DNA of 64,000 nt. Origin: Alkaliphilus metalliredigens QYMF. GTDB taxonomy: Bacteria > Bacillota > Clostridia > Peptostreptococcales > Natronincolaceae. Both the position numbers and the translations under genes were made by a program. How positions within the stretch are numbered: position 1 is the stretch's first letter; every line of letters begins with the position of its first letter. The stretch spans positions 1,674,001 to 1,738,000 of the forward strand of contig NC_009633.1 of NCBI RefSeq assembly GCF_000016985.1. The letters are read 5' to 3'. Under the pieces are notes generated by a model. The model ran no database searches and was not told the DNA's origin. It saw only the letters and a program-made list of their open reading frames with translations. Of this stretch, positions 17,001 to 24,867 are shown in pieces.

Positions 17001-19046
17001 ATGAATAAATTGAAGAGTGTTGCTCCATATTTTAAAATATGGATTACGAGTGAAAATGGTGAAGATAGTATAAGAGACAACTTAGAAAACCTAGAGAGTA
17101 AAATCGAAGTATTAATGGTACTTCAAGCTGAAGAACTTAAAATTTCTTATAGTGGTATTGACTTCATTAAGAATGTAAATATTCACTTTAATGAGACGAG
17201 CCTTTATGTAACGGATCCTTGGAATTCCAACAGCGTCTTATTAAAGTTATCTGATGTTTTATGTAGGTATTTTCAGCTTGCTGGACATGAAAAAAAATTA
17301 GATTTTTTACTGAGGTCTACTGATGTGGAGATTCAAAAGTACTTCCTGCAGGAGGAAATTTACATTCCAGAAGAAATTCTTGAAATACGATTTAAACTTG
17401 ATACTGATGTTGATAAAACAAATGTAAATTCATTTGCTGATATTGAAACAGCAATTAATAATAAAAAGATATCAGCAGAATTTTATCATATGTCAAAGCA
17501 TGATTATGGTCGGCGAGAGTATATACAAGAACGTATTCCAAGAGCCGTAACTAATGTAATACAACACCTCAAGCAATTACCTGAATACGATTGTTCAAAT
17601 ATTGATGGAATTGCAAAGAGTGTTATTAGCGGTATAACTAAAAATGGGAATGAAATAACTGTTGTAGCAAGACCGTCAGATGATGATAAAGTGTTGATTT
17701 ATTATGCCTCTGAATTCGATGTTCTTGAATATGTAGACGCTGAACTTTGGTGTGAAGATGGAATCACACCTCCTAAACAAATTACATTGGGGCAACTGCT
17801 GAAAATAACTGGCATTAATAGAATTCCTATAAAAAATATTGATGTCAAAGACACAGAACTACAAAGTTTGTTGATCAAACCTAAATCTGAAGCGCTGGAT
17901 TTTAATGCTATTCCATATGGCGCTCAAAAAATTGCTAAAATTATCTCGTCTTTTGCTAATACGAGTGGTGGTACATTGATTTTCGGGTTGAAAGAAATCT
18001 CACCGGCTTCTAATAAGATAGTTGGACTTAGTTCGGATTTTCATATTGATAATACTACAAAGAAGGCAATTTCCATGCTTGTACCGATACCAACTGTGAC
18101 TCATGGCTGGGTAAACGGTGGAGAAAAGTCTATTTACATTATCAAAACTGAAAAATCGGATAAGGACATATTGCTAGAGAACCAAAAGTATATTAGGGGC
18201 GAAACTAATAGTGTATTGGACAAAAATATATCTGAAGTTAACACTAAATTAAACATTACGAGTTACAGAAAGACTATTGCGATTATTATTGCAATAGAAA
18301 ACTATGCAACTAGAGAAGAAAATCAAGTGCAAAAGGTAAAATATGCGAGTAATGATGCGTTAAAATTCAAAGAAATGCTAATAAACTCAATGTGTGTCGA
18401 TGAAAATGATATTCATATGTATGTGGATGATGATGCATTAAAAAGTAGTTTGGAGTATAATTTCATGGGTTTATTCCATTCTTTAGCTGAAGATGATCGT
18501 CTCGTGTTTTATTATGTGGGTCATGGTTTTCATAATGGCACTACTAATTTTTTATCTACGTTTGATATGCATCCACTTCATATAGCAGAAACTTCGGTAT
18601 CGTTACGTAAAATTTTGATTGATCCTTTACTTAAATCAAAATGTAAAAATGTACTAATTTTTATTGATGCTTGTGCTCAAAGCTTCAAGGAAGAGAATGT
18701 ACGAAGACATATTAAGGATATTGATGATGAAGAAATATTAATGTTGACTAATGATTTCCCGTATTATGCTACATTTTTATCTTGCCAGCCTGGACAGAGC
18801 TCGTATTCAAGTGACGTTTTGAATAATGGAATATGGACTCATCATTTAGTTAAAGCAATAAATGGTGATGAGCCCGCAGTTATATACGACAATAAATATA
18901 TTACTGACATATCATTAATGGAATATCTATCAAGTAGTGTAGCGGACTATACAAAACAAGAACTTGGGTTTGACCAAAATCCAAAAGCAATTTTAGATTC
19001 AAGTTTTGAAAATGTTATTACTAAAATAAGAAAAGAAAATGTTTAG
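14019..19046 (+). CDS. sacsin/Hsp90-type ATPase fused to an AlbA-like domain and a caspase-like protease
   Basis: This 1,675-residue protein starts at ATG 14019 after AAAGGAGG. Residues 40-120 carry a GHKL/Hsp90-type nucleotide fold of the sacsin/NO-VEIN kind: N-box ELLQNADDS (47-55), HSGKPF (77-82) and TGYKGIGFKSVF (105-116). A long helical middle follows. Residues about 1285-1400 resemble the AlbA_2/Schlafen-like domain (IISSFANTSGGTLIFGLKE). Residues about 1415-1625 resemble a caspase/metacaspase peptidase, with catalytic His1502 in YYVGHG and Cys1552 in FIDACAQS. No membrane segment is seen. The architecture suggests a sensor-plus-protease defence or cell-suicide protein. That role is inference from architecture and from the neighbouring restriction system and nuclease. 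Confidence 0.82.
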   Translation: MSLKLEVEKIFKENANYSIPGHAVNQASSINALSSDLYTDSKRFIYELLQNADDSYLDDHDVKVWIKIFGEKLVVAHSGKPFNSRDLRGICNIANGTKKSDITKTGYKGIGFKSVFGQSDKVTIFSKKEYFRFDSSYPFKWIWDDSKVNWENANDREFQFPWQIIPIHTDVNEIDESINKFLEDNQVNVATIIQMKNVNETRKAVQELSQNLNMFLFLKKISEINFDVMDSVTIKINRTEKDKITLKNGRDLKFVWLINTISLTVPTALKKELQSERNIPEKLLGTDIIELTLAAKVGSDGITRLSEQETMLYSYLPTDERNYSLPILINTSFLTTSNRESLHSDSKWNQWLFKTIAIEIFHWISTLVTTEYSFQAYRLIPKDIRKDDLGNKFNEGIKEALRDIPFIITREGNLAKIEDTIVDFTHLSEKTFVGEEPIEKFIEKQTGRSKQFVSNALFFREFKNLGFSFFEWKQLKDLLTSKCFTSTHTIANNVELIKYFKKICETGEVKEISHEALMKVPFIWDHKNHINYPNKVCFPTADDQNWDNPNSELSFLHKDLQIWLHNDSEIRHWLETLGVKEKTDITYVTQIILPKIESFITSENALQTIRDLFSLYKKGDLIEDLIGQLSRIKLITQKGSLCSAKDCFLSDYYKPRLEIEKLVENDFFVSEKYCVDALEKDEWKRFFRMLGVCEGIKTLTYSEKNSKHELGCKGIKGEYFDYIVEKTRLPYQGFSINALGRIITLKYIQYIENNIEFAFKFWSDCLETITPDEISASAKAYWGYSGMDGQTNGYTVENYVPWFIMNIKCIPTVSEKCEITSSVLLNTPEIKDIAGKYLPVFNGPELVADWKAFFNFRTSLDLQDYLDLLSKISVDVDKKGNIKNDNSKRIQSIYSALLVQCVNWSSEEIEKVEVWATTGHLLNTKNQFTKCNSLKYFLDGNEAIFQEQYCFIKLSAEYKNNPNLERFLTCFKVQLLRQSEFELIHTQEELCSPLMNKLKSVAPYFKIWITSENGEDSIRDNLENLESKIEVLMVLQAEELKISYSGIDFIKNVNIHFNETSLYVTDPWNSNSVLLKLSDVLCRYFQLAGHEKKLDFLLRSTDVEIQKYFLQEEIYIPEEILEIRFKLDTDVDKTNVNSFADIETAINNKKISAEFYHMSKHDYGRREYIQERIPRAVTNVIQHLKQLPEYDCSNIDGIAKSVISGITKNGNEITVVARPSDDDKVLIYYASEFDVLEYVDAELWCEDGITPPKQITLGQLLKITGINRIPIKNIDVKDTELQSLLIKPKSEALDFNAIPYGAQKIAKIISSFANTSGGTLIFGLKEISPASNKIVGLSSDFHIDNTTKKAISMLVPIPTVTHGWVNGGEKSIYIIKTEKSDKDILLENQKYIRGETNSVLDKNISEVNTKLNITSYRKTIAIIIAIENYATREENQVQKVKYASNDALKFKEMLINSMCVDENDIHMYVDDDALKSSLEYNFMGLFHSLAEDDRLVFYYVGHGFHNGTTNFLSTFDMHPLHIAETSVSLRKILIDPLLKSKCKNVLIFIDACAQSFKEENVRRHIKDIDDEEILMLTNDFPYYATFLSCQPGQSSYSSDVLNNGIWTHHLVKAINGDEPAVIYDNKYITDISLMEYLSSSVADYTKQELGFDQNPKAILDSSFENVITKIRKENV

Positions 19047-19252
19047 AAACATTACTATTCCCTAATTAAATTCAAATACAAGAAGAGCACTACTGTGAGA
19101 CCCCCATGGATTATATAAACATAAATTTAGTTTGCTAATGAAGCGCAAATGATCGAACATATGGTTATTTTGTATTGTATAAAATCTCTCATAAGAGTAC
19201 AATAGGAATAATTATACGGTTGATATTATTAGTCATATTTGGAGGTAAGAAA

Positions 19253-19811
19253 ATGTCCGCACTAAAGAATTGGCGGATATCTCGAAAGCTGAATTTTTTA
19301 AATTTTTACCCGAAGAAATATTCTTGGTTCGTGACTTATTCAAAAGCTATGAATGTAACCGAATATCTCGCAGTGATAGATTGCTGTAAACGCTACTGAA
19401 TTATTGTAGCAAATAAGGCATGAACGCTACTGAAAATTTGTGCCACTTAAGGAACATGGTCACCCTTTACATTGAGCCTCTGAAGCCATGTTTTGGAGTG
19501 ATAAGTGGATGTTCTAAATCTTTCTATCCCTTGCCCTATAAGGCTAATATAGCTCCCACTCAATATAAAGGGTCTTCGCTATGTTTCGATGAATGACCAT
19601 TAAGTGGTACGAAAATTAGTTAGCGTAAGTGGCACAAAAATTCAGCAGCAAGTGGTACAAATTTTCAATATCATTCGCAATTGCTTCTTGGCACCTTATT
19701 TCTAATTATATTAAAATGGATGATATGTGTATTGCTCCTATGGAAAAGGCATCATCGGGACAACTAAGATACAGGATTGAGGAGGAGAATAATGAAGCAC
19801 TTTTCGATTAA
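19253..19811 (+). pseudogene. DUF1413-like small gene, frameshifted and split by an IS21-type relic
   Basis: ATG 19253 follows TTGGAGGT. After a frame change near 19256-19262 the sequence reads TKELADISKAEFFKFLPEEI, FLVRDLFKSYECNRISRSDRLL. At 19385 a relic element intervenes; at 19685 the frame resumes as LLGTLF and, after another one-base shift, NYIKMDDMCIAPMEKASSGQ. The joined text looks like the DUF1413 family (small clostridial proteins with an LF.GYEWNRI..GDRLLLGTLF core; function unknown). Its stop would overlap the start of the GHKL-nuclease gene at 19792, suggesting the two were once translationally coupled. Confidence 0.7.
19385..19679. mobile_element. internally deleted IS21-family relic with a 5-bp target duplication
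   Basis: The 295-bp insert begins TGTAAACGCTACTGAA and ends CATTCGCA. It is flanked by ATTGC at 19380-19384 and 19680-19684. Inside, related motifs recur at both ends: AACGCTACTGAA twice at the left, and GTGGTACGAAAATT, GTGGCACAAAAATT and GTGGTACAAATTTTCA at the right. Multiple internally repeated ends are a hallmark of IS21 elements. No istA or istB coding sequence remains, so it behaves as a non-autonomous, MITE-like derivative. Confidence 0.75.
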
Positions 19812-21792
19812 CATGGTAGGAAGAATTAAAAATTTTAATTTACCTAAGAATAAGCCCTTATTACCTTTGTTTGAAGCCATTGTAAATTCTATTCATTCTA
19901 TTGAAGAGCGAAAACAATCTGACCATTGTTTCAAAGAAGGGATAATTACTATCAAATCTGTTAGGGATAATCAAGTTGTGTTACCTGTAGTGGAAGATAG
20001 CTTACAAGAGATCGTGGGATTTGTTATTGAAGATAATGGAATGGGATTTAATGAGAGAAATCTTAATTCATTTATGGAATCAGATTCAACATATAAGGCT
20101 GACAAAGGTGGTAAAGGTGTAGGTAGGTTTTCTTGGTTGAAGGCTTTTGAAAAGGCTTCAATATGCAGTGTATATTTGGAGGATGGAAAATATGTAAAAC
20201 GAAGTTTTGAGTTTTCGGAATACAATCCTGAAATTGACGACTCTTTAGAAGATTATCAAGATGCAAATGGGAATTTGACTACAGTTTCTTTAGGAAATTA
20301 CAAAACTGAATATAGGCAAAATTTAAATAAAAATGGAGAAACTATTGCAATTAAAATTATTCAACACTGTTTGGTTTATTTTTTATATAAAGATTGCCCT
20401 AAAATATATTTTGATGACGATGGAGAAAGATTTTTCCTAAATAAAATATTTAACGAAACAATAAAAACGGATGAAAACCAACAAAATTTTAGTATCAACG
20501 GAAAAGTATTTACTTTGTTAAATGTGAAGATGGAGGAAGCATCTCTAAATGGAAGTAAGCTCTTTCTTTGTGCTAATAATCGTGTTGTTGATGAAAAAGA
20601 ATTATCTAAGTCAATTATTGACTTAGATAAGCAAATTTTTAAAAAACACCAGTTTTACTATGTGGGAATACTAACATCTGAATACTTAGACAACAATGTC
20701 GACATGAATAGACTTTCCTTCAATATCCCTGATAAAGGAAATGATTTATTTAGTGATGTTTCTCTAGAGCAGATTATGGAAATAAGCTGCATCAAAATAG
20801 AAGAATATCTAAAAGATTACTTAGATCCAATAAAGGAAGCGAAACAACTACGAATCCGAAGATATGTTTCAGAAGAGGCCCCACAGTTTAGACATCTTCT
20901 TAAATATATGCCAGACGAAATTAACAAAATAAAGCCAAGTTTAAGTGATGATAAATTGGATGATGAATTGCATCAGATTAAAAGGAAATTTGATAAAAGC
21001 GTAAAAACTGACAATAAAAAACTTCTGGAAAAGATTGAAAAGGGATTTGATAGTGATTACGAGTATAAACAATTGTTTGAAAAGCAAATAAGTAAGATTA
21101 GTGAGGCTAATAGAGCCGAACTTGCTAATTATGTATCTCATAGAAAGATTATTATAAGTTTGCTTGAAAACGGAATCAGAAAAAATGATAGCGAAAAGTT
21201 TAACAAAGAAAGCTATGTTCATAACTTAATATATCCCATGAGAACAACGTCTGATGATATCGACTATGAAAACCATAACCTGTGGCTAATTGATGAAAAA
21301 TTAGCTTATTGTAGCTTCATTTCTTCTGATGTCCCTTTTAACAATGATAATAAAGAAGAGCGCACTGACATTATGATTTTAGATAATCCGGTAGCTGTTT
21401 CAGATGATGAAAATGATGGAAATGAATTTGATACTATAGTGCTATTTGAATTAAAAAGACCAATGAGAGATGATTATTCATCTTCTGAAAACCCTATTAC
21501 TCAACTATATGATTATGTTGAGAAAATAAAAGCAGGAAAGGCAAAGGATAAATATGGAAGGATTATCAAAGTAGGAATTGGAACAAAGTTTTATTTATAT
21601 GCTATATGTGACATTACTCCAAGCTTGGAAAAAACGATACGCTTTAATAATTTTAAACATACAACAGATAATATGGGATATTATCTGTTCAATGATACTT
21701 ATAATGCTTACGTGGAAATTCTGTCGTTCAACAAAATTATTAAAGATTCGAAAAAACGAAATAGAATACTATTTGATAAGCTTGGAATTTAG
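19792..21792 (+). CDS. GHKL ATPase with a PD-(D/E)XK-like nuclease tail
   Basis: ATG 19792 is chosen because GGAGGAG lies 6 bases upstream; an in-frame start 15 bases earlier lacks this spacing. The 666-residue protein has a GHKL nucleotide-binding fold: N-box FEAIVNS (Glu28, Asn32), EDNGMGF (80-86) and GGKGVGRFSWLKAF (about 106-119). The middle (about 340-480) is charged and helical. The C-terminal part has a nuclease-like pattern: RTDIMIL (about 524), FELKRP (about 552) and ITQLYDYVEKI (about 570), fitting the D, ExK and Q positions of PD-(D/E)XK enzymes. No known gene name is assigned. A defence role, possibly with the GHKL-caspase protein upstream, is inference. Confidence 0.8.
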   Translation: MKHFSINMVGRIKNFNLPKNKPLLPLFEAIVNSIHSIEERKQSDHCFKEGIITIKSVRDNQVVLPVVEDSLQEIVGFVIEDNGMGFNERNLNSFMESDSTYKADKGGKGVGRFSWLKAFEKASICSVYLEDGKYVKRSFEFSEYNPEIDDSLEDYQDANGNLTTVSLGNYKTEYRQNLNKNGETIAIKIIQHCLVYFLYKDCPKIYFDDDGERFFLNKIFNETIKTDENQQNFSINGKVFTLLNVKMEEASLNGSKLFLCANNRVVDEKELSKSIIDLDKQIFKKHQFYYVGILTSEYLDNNVDMNRLSFNIPDKGNDLFSDVSLEQIMEISCIKIEEYLKDYLDPIKEAKQLRIRRYVSEEAPQFRHLLKYMPDEINKIKPSLSDDKLDDELHQIKRKFDKSVKTDNKKLLEKIEKGFDSDYEYKQLFEKQISKISEANRAELANYVSHRKIIISLLENGIRKNDSEKFNKESYVHNLIYPMRTTSDDIDYENHNLWLIDEKLAYCSFISSDVPFNNDNKEERTDIMILDNPVAVSDDENDGNEFDTIVLFELKRPMRDDYSSSENPITQLYDYVEKIKAGKAKDKYGRIIKVGIGTKFYLYAICDITPSLEKTIRFNNFKHTTDNMGYYLFNDTYNAYVEILSFNKIIKDSKKRNRILFDKLGI

Positions 21793-22045
21793 AAGCTGTT
21801 ATTGTTAAAGAAGGATGATTTACCAGCAAGGTTTGCTGATTATTGTGAAGGTCAATGAACTTTTGGGCCACGTGATACTGAAATAGTTTACTACTAAGTG
21901 GTTTAATAATGGGAAATACCTTAGTAGGCATCTCCCTAATATAGATTAATCTCAAGTGATATTGGTTCATGAATATGTAGCAGTACGTATAGAAGTGAAT
22001 AGAAGCAGATGATCTACTGTACCCTATCCCTAGCGGGAAGTTTTT
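21793..22045. other. intergenic region after the GHKL-nuclease gene, no gene seen
   Basis: The 253 bp hold no convincing coding sequence. The following istB relic makes it likely that part of this is IS21-type non-coding end sequence, but no clear terminal repeat was identified. Confidence 0.4.
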
Positions 22046-22163
22046 TTACTGACAATATCCTTTTGAAAGTTCACTTTGATAGGAAGGGCCATTCATATTA
22101 AGCACATGAGATCGAAACGTCAGACGATCAACCAAAGCTGCTACCATTGTTTCGTTTTCAAAT
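22046..22163 (-). pseudogene. istB relic, 3' part
   Basis: Read on the minus strand this encodes PFENETMVAALVDRLTFRSH then VLNMNGPSYQ before a stop at 22046-22048. This matches the C-terminus of the IS21 helper ATPase IstB (ALVDRL...SHVLNMNG.SY). The upstream part is at about 23931-24220, separated by the IS256-type element. Confidence 0.8.
22156..22163 (+). repeat. 8-bp target-site duplication of the IS256-type element, left
   Basis: TTTCAAAT, identical to 23923-23930. Confidence 0.9.
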
Positions 22164-22256
22164 GGTAGTGTAAAATAATCTGTGCTTAAGTGAAAATAAA
22201 TACTCCTTTCTGGTAATAATTAACAAATAAAACCAAACCAGGACGGAGTATTTTTT

Positions 22257-23477
22257 ATGAGTACAGTATCGAAGAAAGTATTGAGAGAAATGATTACCGG
22301 AGGTGATTTAAAAACTGCAGGAGATCTACAGTCATATTTGAAAGAGCTATTCAAAGATACCCTACAGGAAATGTTAGAAGCAGAGATAGAATCTGACTTA
22401 GGTTACGAGAAAGGTGATAGAAAGAACAAGAATACACAGAATCGTAGGAATGGGTATAGCGAAAAGACAGTTAAAAGTAAGTTTGGAGAAATGGAAATAG
22501 AAGTTCCAAGGGATCGAAATGGAGAATTTGAGCCTGTAGTTGTCCCAAAGAACAAAAGAGACATCTCGGGCATTGAAGAAAAGGTCATATCCCTTTATGC
22601 AAGGGGGATGTCTACAAGAGATATACATGATCAAATACAGGATATCTACGGAATAGAGATCTCAGCTGAAATGGTTAGCAAGATAACAGATAAGGTTATA
22701 CCCCAGGTCAAAGAGTGGCAAAATAGAGCCCTAGAAGCCATATATCCATTCGTATTTATGGATGCAATACACTACAAGGTTCGTGAAGATGGCCAAATTA
22801 AGAGTAAAGCAGCCTATGTTGTTCTAGGGATCGCCATGGACGGTATGAAGGATATTCTAGGCATCTGGATAGGTGAAAGTGAGTCTTCAAAGTTCTGGCT
22901 AGGGATATTAAACGACCTTAAGAATCGAGGGGTTAACGATGTATTAATCTTTAGTGTAGATGGCTTAGCAGGAATGAAGGAGGCAATCCAGGCATCCTTT
23001 CCTAAGTCAGAGATTCAAAGGTGCGTAATCCATCAACTTAGATACTCATTCAAATATGTAAATTACAAGGATAGAAAGGAATTTGCTAAGGACTTTAAAG
23101 AAGTATATACCGCAGTTAATGAAAAAGCAGGGCATGAAAAGCTCATGGAACTAGAAAATAAATGGGGAAAGAAATATCCATATGCCATTAAAAGCTGGGA
23201 CGCTAACTGGGATGTATTATCGCCCTTCTTCAAGTTTCCATCGGAAGTAAGAAAGATTATGTACACCACAAATATGATCGAAGGGCTTCATCGCCAATTC
23301 AGAAAAGTAACAAAGACAAAGTCCATTTTCCCGTCTGATCAAGCTTTAGAAAAAATGCTTTTCTTAGCCAGTCAAAACATCATGAAAAAATGGACCTTAA
23401 GCCACAGAAATTGGGACATCGTTCTTAATCAGCTAATGATTTTCTTTGAAGATAGATTAACAGCCCAAGCAAAGTAA
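22257..23477 (+). CDS. IS256-family (mutator-type) transposase
   Basis: The 406-residue DDE transposase cuts and pastes the element. It shows the family features: an N-terminal helical region with LGYEKGDR and NRRNGYSEKTV, then catalytic Asp169 (FMDAIHYK), Asp235 (FSVDGLAG), and Glu342 in the NMIEGLHRQFRKVTK signature. ATG 22257 lies 93 bp from the left end after a GGACGGAG ribosome site. The gene is intact and the element has a perfect target duplication, so the insertion is probably recent and the element could still be active. Confidence 0.95.
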   Translation: MSTVSKKVLREMITGGDLKTAGDLQSYLKELFKDTLQEMLEAEIESDLGYEKGDRKNKNTQNRRNGYSEKTVKSKFGEMEIEVPRDRNGEFEPVVVPKNKRDISGIEEKVISLYARGMSTRDIHDQIQDIYGIEISAEMVSKITDKVIPQVKEWQNRALEAIYPFVFMDAIHYKVREDGQIKSKAAYVVLGIAMDGMKDILGIWIGESESSKFWLGILNDLKNRGVNDVLIFSVDGLAGMKEAIQASFPKSEIQRCVIHQLRYSFKYVNYKDRKEFAKDFKEVYTAVNEKAGHEKLMELENKWGKKYPYAIKSWDANWDVLSPFFKFPSEVRKIMYTTNMIEGLHRQFRKVTKTKSIFPSDQALEKMLFLASQNIMKKWTLSHRNWDIVLNQLMIFFEDRLTAQAK

Positions 23478-23521
23478 TTGTAGTATAGTAGTTTCTAATA
23501 GCTAAGAATGGAGGTTTACCG

Positions 23522-23704
23522 ATGGTCCTTACGGAGAAATATTTAAAAACATATTTAAAAAATCACAGAATATCTATGTCAGATAGCTTAAAAGAAGATT
23601 TACTAAATGACTATGGTTCTAGTGTAGTGGACGATCAAGGACGTTTACGCGAATATACAGAACAAGATATTTGTGAGCAAATAAGAAAAATAGTCTTAAA
23701 ATAA
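23522..23704 (+). CDS. small passenger protein of the IS256-type element
   Basis: The 60-residue protein starts at ATG 23522 after GGAGGTTTACCG, 44 bp downstream of the transposase stop and on the same strand. It reads MVLTEKYLKTYLKNHRISMS and ends with YTEQDICEQIRKIVLK. It has no cysteine, no membrane segment and no family I recognise. It lies well inside the element ends (22164-23922), so it moves with the transposase. It could modulate transposition or be a captured host gene; the sequence does not decide. Confidence 0.65.
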   Translation: MVLTEKYLKTYLKNHRISMSDSLKEDLLNDYGSSVVDDQGRLREYTEQDICEQIRKIVLK

Positions 23705-23922
23705 AATTTGCACTAGAAATCCAAGGGGAGTTACGATTATCGATTCGGATTAAGGTCGAAATTCCCCCATTATAAAAATTATTGCCAAAACTATGCGATT
23801 TTATGTATAAAATCTATAATCTTGGCAATAATATAAGTAACAATATAATCTATTCTTAACAGTTATCTCTTGTCAGAAAGGATACTACTCTTTTCTTTAG
23901 ACACAGATTTATTTACACCCTC
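23705..23922. other. non-coding 3' end of the IS256-type element
   Basis: Two inverted repeats are visible: AGGGGAGTT with a near-match AATTCCCCC, and ATTATTGCCAA with CTTGGCAATAAT (about 23777-23832). The second has a long loop. They may form a terminator or transposase sites. The right terminal repeat ends at 23922. Confidence 0.5.
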
Positions 23923-23930
23923 TTTCAAAT
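23923..23930 (+). repeat. 8-bp target-site duplication of the IS256-type element, right
   Basis: TTTCAAAT, identical to 22156-22163. Confidence 0.9.
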
Positions 23931-24220
23931 AGGGTGGTCCACTCCGAGAACTTTAAGTTAGTAGATACAATAACACTCATTTTCTCAGCACGGTCAGCTA
24001 CTACTTTGAATGATAGTTCTGATTGATGCCGGTTAAATGTTAGATGAGATATTTCACTATGATCAATAAATCTTTCTGCATATTTCGGTGTGGCGGAAGA
24101 ACCTACGGATGCGCATATTATGTACTGTCTTGGCAAGTTGTTTTTCAAACTTTAGAATACGTTTGTATTCTATGGCTTCAATCAGCTCATTAGATAGGTT
24201 GACTGCTGAATTGAATATTG
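23931..24220 (-). pseudogene. istB relic, 5' part
   Basis: On the minus strand, broken frames encode AVNLSNELIEAIEYKRILKF then EKQLAKT, and further on HLTFNRHQSELSFKVVADRA and EKMSVIVSTNLKFSEWTTLFE. These are consecutive parts of the IS21 helper ATPase IstB, with a small deletion or frameshift where the DEIGYL box should be. The gene continues at 22163 across the IS256-type element. The N-terminal Walker A part and the partner istA are missing. Confidence 0.75.
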
Positions 24221-24867
24221 TGTGGATTAAAACCATCTGTGTACTTTTTTAGCACATCGTGGTTCTCAAAAATAAGTAGGGTGGTTCTATTCGATCATAT
24301 TATTCATTCTGATGAATTTTCTGCAACTCTGCAACTCAAAATACAAAAAAATTATATAGAAGATTAAATATTAGCTAACCAAGAAAGTCACCGCCTTTTT
24401 GGAGAAGGTAATCATAGAATGGCTTATAAGGAAATTATTGGGATGTTAGAAGGAAGGCTTAAAGAAATAAATCTACTGCAACAATGATAGTAAGAATTAC
24501 TTTTTATTAAAAAGATTCGACGTTAATTGAAATTATTTTTTCTATGAAATATAAAACATATGGAAGAGAATGACTATATACTTGAAATAGTAATAGAATC
24601 ATTCTTTTTTTATTCTCTAAAATATTAACATTTATTCTTAACAAAGCTAAAAATATTACTAAGGAAGAAGTGTTTAATACTTCTACAAAGGTGATGAGAA
24701 TATAATAATCAATCCTAGTAATTCACAGCTGATAAAAAATGTATGTTATAATATTAAAAAATATAAGTTTTATACTTACTAAACATAATAAAATATAGAA
24801 CAAGTAAGGAGGGGACACTTTATCAGGGGTGTATACTTGTTATACATTATTTGGATAAAGATAAGGG
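24221..24867. other. edge of the accessory region, only a short coding fragment seen
   Basis: A frame at 24368-24487 (+) encodes ESHRLFGEGNHRMAYKEIIG followed by MLEGRLKEINLLQQ and a stop, which looks like the tail of a lost gene I cannot identify. The rest is very AT-rich and shows no gene. A possible ribosome site (AAGGAGGGG) near 24807 has no start at the right distance. Confidence 0.4.

Larger units (their letters stand above)
22164..23922 (+). mobile_element. IS256-family element with a passenger gene
   Basis: The ends are imperfect inverted repeats: GGTAGTGTAAAATAATCTGT at 22164 and, on the other strand from 23922, GAGGGTGTAAATAAATCTGT. They are flanked by a perfect 8-bp target duplication TTTCAAAT (22156-22163 and 23923-23930), the IS256 size. 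The target is an istB relic whose sequence becomes continuous when the element and one duplicate are removed. At 1,759 bp it is longer than the usual 1.3 kb because it carries a second small gene after the transposase. Confidence 0.9.

Noticed and set aside
19175-19399. 74-codon frame ending near 19399
   Set aside because: The frame that resembles a known family (DUF1413) is a different one; this reading is an artefact of the frameshift near 19258.
21740-21970. Minus-strand frame beyond the GHKL-nuclease gene
   Set aside because: It overlaps the end of that gene and reads as low-complexity sequence without a ribosome site.
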